A DNA stretch of 10,598 nt, taken from contig JAGQSE010000028.1 in NCBI GenBank assembly GCA_020439725.1, positions 1 to 10,598 of the forward strand, given 5' to 3'. Under the pieces are notes generated by a model. The model did no database searches, was not told the origin of the DNA, and saw only the letters and a program-made list of their open reading frames with translations. How positions within the stretch are numbered: position 1 is the first letter of the stretch; every line of letters begins with the position of its first letter. Of the stretch, positions 7,041 to 10,598 are shown piece by piece. The stretch is from Acidobacteriota bacterium. Its GTDB lineage: Bacteria; Acidobacteriota; Thermoanaerobaculia; Multivoradales; JAHZIX01. The position numbers and the translations under genes were made by a program.

Positions 7041-7103
7041 CTTGGAGATCTAGTGGTCTGGCCCGGTCCCGGAGACGAGAGTACCGGGACGAACCGCCCC
7101 GGT
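7027..7103 (-). promoter_or_regulatory. Alternative RNA pairings of the his attenuator (antiterminator region)
   Basis: Four segments can pair in competing ways. A (ACCGGGG, 7103-7097) begins at the last base of the leader stop codon and pairs with B (UCCCGGU, 7089-7083). B can instead pair, as GUCCCGG (7090-7084), with C (CCGGGAC, 7072-7066). C, as UCCGGGA (7073-7067), can pair with UCCCGGA (7033-7027), which is the loop side of the terminator 5' arm. My model is that a ribosome stalled on the His codons leaves A:B free to form, so C can disrupt the terminator. A ribosome reaching the stop codon hides A, B captures C, and the terminator folds. The complementarity is seen; the logic is inference. 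A weakness is that C would block only 4 of the 11 terminator stem pairs plus half of the loop. Confidence 0.55.
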
Positions 7104-7180
7104 CAGTTCACGTGGTGATGCCAATGACCCCGCCAGGCGGCGGTCACGGGGGCGGTCTCGATCCGGGTGCCGGTGCTCAT
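7103..7180 (-). CDS. hisL: His operon leader peptide (25 aa, His-rich C-terminus)
   Basis: A 25-codon ORF starts at ATG 7180 and ends at TGA 7105-7103. Its C-terminal half reads TAAWRGHWHHHVN, giving His codons at positions 19, 21, 22 and 23 (CAT, CAT, CAC, CAC), four of the last seven residues. It begins about 19 nt after the predicted transcription start and is followed by an intrinsic terminator before hisZ, the layout of ribosome-mediated attenuators such as enterobacterial hisL. The product itself is not expected to have a function; its translation rate would report charged tRNA-His. The ribosome binding site is weak: only a GACGAGA stretch upstream. The Trp codon between the His codons is a curiosity. 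The main doubt is whether the ORF is translated at all, but a chance His cluster in exactly this place is unlikely. Confidence 0.88.
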   Translation of the reverse strand: MSTGTRIETAPVTAAWRGHWHHHVN

Positions 7181-7205
7181 GAGTCGTTTCTCGTCTGACC
7201 CGAAG

Positions 7206-7235
7206 ATTACAGCAGCGGTCGAGACGGCGTGTCAA
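7206..7235 (-). promoter_or_regulatory. Sigma-70-type promoter of the his operon
   Basis: On the minus strand a perfect -35 hexamer TTGACA (7235-7230) is followed after 18 bp by TGTAAT (7211-7206), a 5-of-6 match to the -10 consensus. Transcription would start near 7199, giving a roughly 19-nt untranslated region before the leader peptide and a terminated leader RNA of about 190 nt. The -10 stands out as an AT-rich spot in GC-rich DNA. The -35 box contains the stop codon TGA (7234-7232) of the upstream peptidase gene. I see no clear operator palindrome near it, which fits control by attenuation. Confidence 0.85.
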
Positions 7236-9415
7236 CCCCCGTGGCCCGCGGCCGGGACAGCTCCGTCGCCGCCCTTCTCGTCGCTGAACACGCGGTTGCG
7301 CAGGAAGTCCTCGGCCGTCCACGGCGCCTCGCCACCACCCAGGTAGCGGTGGAACCAGTCGAGGTGGACCGTGTAGTAGAAGGCCATCTCGTACCAGCTC
7401 GGCCAATGCCCGGCGTTGGGGAAGACCACCAGCCGCGACGGCACACCCTGGCGCTGGAGCGCGGTGAAGAACTGCAGGCTCTGCGTATACGGCACGCGGT
7501 AGTCCTTCTCGCCGGTGATCACCAACGTCGGTGTCTTGAACTTCGTGGCGCTCGCCGACGGCGACCAGCGCTGGTAGTCGTCGGAGCTCCAGGGCATGCC
7601 GCACAGGTCGCGCTCGGGGAACCACAGCTCCTCGGTGGCACCGTAGAACGATGGCAGGTCGTAGAGCCCCATCATCGAGGCGATGGCCTTGAAGCGGTCG
7701 GTGTGGCCCTCGAACCACATCATCATGTAGCCGCCGTAGGACCAGCCCATGGCGCCCATGCGCTGCGGGTCGACGTAGGGGAGCTTCTCGAGACCGTCGG
7801 TCACCGCCATCAGATCCCGGAACACCCGGCCACCCCAATCGCAACCGATGGCGTCGGTGAAGTCCTGGCCGTAGCCCGTCGAGCCCGCCGGGTTGGCGAA
7901 AGCCAGAACATAGCCCTTGCCGGGGTAGACCTGCCAGTCGCCGCGGAAGTTGTCCATCCACTGGCTCTGGGGACCCCCGTGGACGTTCAAGATTAGCGGG
8001 TACCGCTTGGCCGGATCGAAGTCGTGGGGCTTGATCAGGAAGAGGTGGATCGGACGGCCACCGTCACCGGGCAGCCACATGTCCTCCACGGGCCGCAGGT
8101 CGACCTCCTGGACGAGCTCCTGGTTGAAATGGGTCAGCTGCCGGCGACCGGAACCGTCGAGAGCGGCGGCGAAGAGCTCCGTAGGGTGATCGGCGGAACG
8201 GCGGACGTAGAGCACCCGATCGCCTGCCACCGGCTGCCACAGGTCGATGCTGGCGTCACGAAAGAGCTTCGAGAAGGTGCCGTCGGCCCGGGCGATGCGG
8301 AAGAGCGGGTTGCGGCCCTCTTCCTCCGCCTGGAAGAGAAGGGTGTCGGAAGAGCCGGGCAACCATTGGACGGCGGTCGCCGGCGGCGCGGTGGTCTCGC
8401 GACCGGTGAGATAGACGCTCGACTTCTTTTGCCGGTCGTAGATCGCGAGACGCACATAGTCGGCCTCGTAGCCCGGTTGCGCCATGCTGCGATAGGCGAT
8501 GTAGCGACCGTCCGGCGAGTACACCGGACCGAAGTCCCAACCGTCGTTGTCGGCGGTCAGGTTGACCGCGGTCTCGGGGGTGATGGTCTCGGCGTCGACG
8601 GGCACCGTCCACAAGTCCGCGTTGGTCGAGGACGCTGGGTCGTCGTCGTGGTTCGAGACGAAGCACAGCTCCTTCGAATCCGGCGAGAAGGCGTAGCCGG
8701 GACCGTCGCCGAGCGAGAAGGTGGGGCTCGGCCAGTGGCCCGGGGTCAGGTCCTTGACCACCTCGCCAGTCTGGGCGTCGACGAGCAACACATGCGACAC
8801 CTTGCCGTCGGCCCAGGCGGTCCAGTGACGGTAGAGCAGGTGGTCGGCCATGTGGGCGCTGAGCGGTCCGTCCTGCCACTTGCTCTCGATGTCCTCGTTG
8901 CACGCGCTGTCGGCGCCGCACTCGGGATAGACCTCGCTCGAAGCGGCGATCCAGCGGCCATCGGGGGACCACACCGGGTCGGCGAGCCCCATCGAGAAGT
9001 GCGTCAGCTGCCGCGGGCCGCCACCATCCACTGCCATCAGCCAGAGCTGCGAGGTGTCGTCGCGGTCCGAGGTGAAGAGGAGCTGCTTGCCGTCCGGCGA
9101 AAATAGCGGCGTGCCGTCGTTGCTCTCGCCAAAGGTCATCTGCCGGGCTTCGCCGCTGGCCGCATCGACCAGCCAGAGATCGCTCCAGCTCTTGCCCTCT
9201 TCGAGACGATAGTGACGCAGCGCCAGAGCGACCCGGCCGCCGTCGGGATGAACGTCCTCGGCCTCGACAGTCTGCGCGCGGTAGAGGTCGGCGATCTCGA
9301 AGGCGCGGCGGCCGTCCGGATCGGTCTTCTTGGTGGCGGTCTGGGCCAGCGCCGCGGGCGAAGCCGCCAGGAGCGAACACAGGCCCCAGAGAGCCCAGCG
9401 AGAGAGTAGCGTCAC
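7232..9415 (-). CDS. Secreted S9-family (prolyl oligopeptidase/DPP-type) serine peptidase
   Basis: This 727-residue protein looks like an exported dipeptidyl-peptidase or acylaminoacyl-peptidase-type enzyme of MEROPS family S9, probably acting in the periplasm on peptides. Residues 1-25 form a signal peptide (LLSRWALWGLCSLLAASPAA core, likely cleavage after ALA). Residues about 40-430 carry TolB/propeller-type repeats: PLFSPDGKQLLFTSD (103-117), PVWSPDGRWIAASSE (147-161), YAFSPDSKELCFVSN (241-255) and PVYSPDGRYIAYRS (297-310). Residues about 455-695 are the alpha/beta-hydrolase domain with NVHGGPQ (477-483), nucleophile Ser559 in GWSYGGYMM, Asp638 in TGEKDYRVPY and His670 in NAGHWPS, so the triad is complete. 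Cys166 and Cys172 could form a disulfide. Start is GTG 9415 with GGAGG 5 nt upstream; the ATG two bases before it meets a stop at once. Exact substrate class (DPP4, DPP5 or AAP) cannot be decided here. It shows no functional link to the his genes. Confidence 0.93.
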   Translation of the reverse strand: MTLLSRWALWGLCSLLAASPAALAQTATKKTDPDGRRAFEIADLYRAQTVEAEDVHPDGGRVALALRHYRLEEGKSWSDLWLVDAASGEARQMTFGESNDGTPLFSPDGKQLLFTSDRDDTSQLWLMAVDGGGPRQLTHFSMGLADPVWSPDGRWIAASSEVYPECGADSACNEDIESKWQDGPLSAHMADHLLYRHWTAWADGKVSHVLLVDAQTGEVVKDLTPGHWPSPTFSLGDGPGYAFSPDSKELCFVSNHDDDPASSTNADLWTVPVDAETITPETAVNLTADNDGWDFGPVYSPDGRYIAYRSMAQPGYEADYVRLAIYDRQKKSSVYLTGRETTAPPATAVQWLPGSSDTLLFQAEEEGRNPLFRIARADGTFSKLFRDASIDLWQPVAGDRVLYVRRSADHPTELFAAALDGSGRRQLTHFNQELVQEVDLRPVEDMWLPGDGGRPIHLFLIKPHDFDPAKRYPLILNVHGGPQSQWMDNFRGDWQVYPGKGYVLAFANPAGSTGYGQDFTDAIGCDWGGRVFRDLMAVTDGLEKLPYVDPQRMGAMGWSYGGYMMMWFEGHTDRFKAIASMMGLYDLPSFYGATEELWFPERDLCGMPWSSDDYQRWSPSASATKFKTPTLVITGEKDYRVPYTQSLQFFTALQRQGVPSRLVVFPNAGHWPSWYEMAFYYTVHLDWFHRYLGGGEAPWTAEDFLRNRVFSDEKGGDGAVPAAGHGG

Positions 9416-9420
9416 ATCGT

Positions 9421-9425
9421 CCTCC
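9421..9425 (-). promoter_or_regulatory. Ribosome binding site deciding the GTG start of the S9 peptidase
   Basis: GGAGG on the minus strand lies 5 nt before GTG 9415. The overlapping ATG at 9417 is followed directly by TGA in its own frame, so the GTG is the only start that yields the signal peptide. Confidence 0.8.
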
Positions 9426-9435
9426 AGTCTGCGAA

Positions 9436-9453
9436 GGGATCCTGGCGGATCCC
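9436..9453 (-). repeat. Perfect 7-bp inverted repeat in the peptidase 5' leader
   Basis: GGGATCC and GGATCCC flank a four-base spacer (GCCA on the minus strand), giving a tight hairpin 11 bp upstream of the peptidase ribosome binding site. No T-run follows (next bases TTCGCAG), so it is a poor intrinsic terminator for glnS. It could be an mRNA stability element, an operator or chance. A second inverted repeat, CCACG/CGTGG with a 10-nt loop, lies at 9479-9498. The whole glnS-peptidase gap (9418-9521) otherwise shows no convincing promoter or ORF. Confidence 0.4.
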
Positions 9454-9521
9454 GCGATGTCGGAACCGCGCTCGGGGTCCACGACGGATACGACGTGGTG
9501 GGGAGCGGGTTCTCGAAGCGG

Positions 9522-10598
9522 TCAGGCGCCGTCGAGGCGCGTCTTCACCAGCTGCTGCACCTGCCGAGGATTCGCCCGGCCGCCGCTCGCCTTCATCACC
9601 TGGCCGACGAAGAAGCCCAGGATCGCGGTCTTGCCGCCGCGATAGAGCTCGACGTTGTCCGGGTGCGCGGCGAGAACCTGGTCGACCAGAGCCTCGAGCT
9701 CCCTCGCATCGTCGAGCTGGGTCAGCCCCCGGCGCTCGACGATCTCCGCCGGCCGGCCGCCTGCTTCGACCAGGTCGGCCAGGACCTCCTTGGCCGCAGG
9801 ACCGGCGATGGTGCCTCCTTCGAGGAGCCCGACCAGCTCGCCGAGCTCGCGGCCGCCAAAGGGCAGCGCCTCGACGCCGCCGTCCGGGAGCACGCCAAGG
9901 AGCTCGTTGAGCAGCCAGTTGGCAACGCCGCGGGGGCTGTCGTGGACCGCCAGCGCGGCCGCGAAGAAGCTCGCTAGGGCCGGGTCCAGGGCCAAAGTCC
10001 GGGCGTCCTGCTCACTCAGGCCGTGGCTCTCGCGAAGGCCGCCCACCCGCGCCTGCTGCTCCGGCGTCAGCACCGGCGCCGAGGGCTTGCGGCTCCTCGG
10101 CCTCCCGCCCGTCTCCCCGTCCCGCTTCTGGTCGCGGGCCTCGGCGCTCGATGCCGCGGGCTTGGCTGCGACGACCTCCACGCCCTCGGCGGAGCTCTGC
10201 CGGGCCCAGGTGTCGCGCAGCGTGACGATGCGGTTGAAACAGGGGCGCCCGGGCTTCGAAGATACGGGGTCGAGGAAGAAGTAGCCCTGGCGCTCGAACT
10301 GGAAGCGGCTCTCGGGCTCCGCCTCGGCGAGCATCGGCTCGCCCCACGCCTCCTCGAGGACCTCGAGCGAGTCGGCGTTCAAGAAGGTCTTGAAATCCAC
10401 CTCCTTGTCGGCGGAGGGGTCCTCGACCGTGAACAGCCGGTCGTAAAGCCGCACCTCGAGGGGCACGGCATGGGCCGCGGAGACCCAGTGGATGGTCCCC
10501 TGGACTTTCTTCCCGTGGGCGGAGCCGCCACGGGTCTCGGGGTCATAGGTGCAGCGCAGCTCGACGACCTCACCGGTCTCGGGATCCTTGACCACGCG
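9522..10598 (-). CDS. glnS: Glutaminyl-tRNA synthetase with C-terminal YqeY/GatB-like domain (5'-truncated by window edge)
   Basis: The last 358 codons of glnS are present; the catalytic Rossmann domain lies beyond the right edge. The visible first part (to about residue 133 of the fragment) is the GlnRS anticodon-binding beta-barrel region: VKDPETGEVVELRCTYDPET, HGKKVQGTIHWVSA, VRLYDRLFTVEDP, FQFERQGYFFLDP and FNRIVTLRDTW. A basic, Pro/Ser-rich linker follows (about 134-175). From about 176 to the end comes a helical domain like the tail of GatB and YqeY: LRESHGLSEQDARTLALDP, then GKTAILGFFVGQVMKASGGRANP near the C-terminus. Such a fusion is known from Deinococcus radiodurans GlnRS, where the extra domain helps bind tRNA-Gln. 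Ordinary GlnRS ends near the DTW segment, so this is an extended form. The gene starts outside the window; the apparent in-frame GTG at 10595 is an internal valine codon. It is followed by a 104-bp gap before the S9 peptidase gene. Confidence 0.95.
   Translation of the reverse strand, partial: RVVKDPETGEVVELRCTYDPETRGGSAHGKKVQGTIHWVSAAHAVPLEVRLYDRLFTVEDPSADKEVDFKTFLNADSLEVLEEAWGEPMLAEAEPESRFQFERQGYFFLDPVSSKPGRPCFNRIVTLRDTWARQSSAEGVEVVAAKPAASSAEARDQKRDGETGGRPRSRKPSAPVLTPEQQARVGGLRESHGLSEQDARTLALDPALASFFAAALAVHDSPRGVANWLLNELLGVLPDGGVEALPFGGRELGELVGLLEGGTIAGPAAKEVLADLVEAGGRPAEIVERRGLTQLDDARELEALVDQVLAAHPDNVELYRGGKTAILGFFVGQVMKASGGRANPRQVQQLVKTRLDGA

Noticed and set aside
7008..7180. T-box riboswitch as the controller of the his leader
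   Set aside because: I see no conserved T-box sequence or Stem I-like elements, and the leader is too short. The His-codon ORF explains the terminator better.
8024..9106. A 360-codon plus-strand open frame over the peptidase
   Set aside because: It is antisense to the S9 peptidase, whose catalytic and propeller motifs are intact; the antisense translation shows no recognisable domain.
9436..9453. The GGGATCC hairpin as an intrinsic terminator of glnS
   Set aside because: No T-run follows on the minus strand, and the hairpin lies only 11 bp before the peptidase ribosome binding site.
9488..9517. Candidate promoter TTCGAG-18-TCGTAT for the peptidase
   Set aside because: It matches only two of six and three of six consensus positions, too weak to call.

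Overview
The window is high-GC bacterial DNA in which every gene I can support lies on the minus strand, so it reads from right to left. It carries a nearly complete histidine biosynthesis operon (about 1-7235), a secreted S9-family serine peptidase (7232-9415) and the 3' part of a glutaminyl-tRNA synthetase gene with an extra C-terminal YqeY/GatB-like domain (9522-10598). The long plus-strand open frames are antisense shadows of these genes, as expected at this GC content. GlnRS-YqeY, the HisZ/short-HisG pair and a secreted propeller-type S9 peptidase together fit a non-enterobacterial phylum. My tentative guess is Acidobacteriota or a similar high-GC Gram-negative lineage, which the window alone cannot settle.

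The his operon reads hisL(leader peptide)-hisZ-hisG-hisD-hisC-hisB-hisH-hisA-hisF-hisI, and the last gene is cut by the window edge. Junctions are very tight: six are 4-bp ATGA or GTGA stop/start overlaps, hisH/hisA overlap by 23 bp, and hisD/hisC are 1 bp apart. From hisG on, the order is the GDCBHAFI order of enterobacteria. HisG, however, is the short form that needs HisZ, and HisB is only the dehydratase. Together the genes encode PRPP-to-histidine steps except HisE (probably fused beyond the edge or elsewhere) and histidinol-phosphate phosphatase, which is not seen here.

The most interesting part is the roughly 280-bp stretch between the peptidase and hisZ. It holds a strong sigma-70-type promoter (TTGACA, 18 bp, TGTAAT) whose -35 box contains the peptidase stop codon. 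Next comes an unannotated 25-codon ORF whose last seven codons include four His codons (HWHHH), then mutually exclusive RNA pairings, then an excellent intrinsic terminator (11-bp stem plus U-run), all before hisZ. This has the parts of a ribosome-mediated His attenuator. The pairings suggest a compact layout in which a ribosome stalled on His codons leaves the first hairpin free to form. A further hairpin overlaps the hisZ Shine-Dalgarno sequence.

Upstream, the S9 peptidase has a signal peptide, beta-propeller repeats and an intact Ser-Asp-His triad. The 104-bp gap between glnS and the peptidase contains two small inverted repeats and a good ribosome binding site, but no convincing promoter. 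No tRNA, rRNA, CRISPR array or mobile element was seen.
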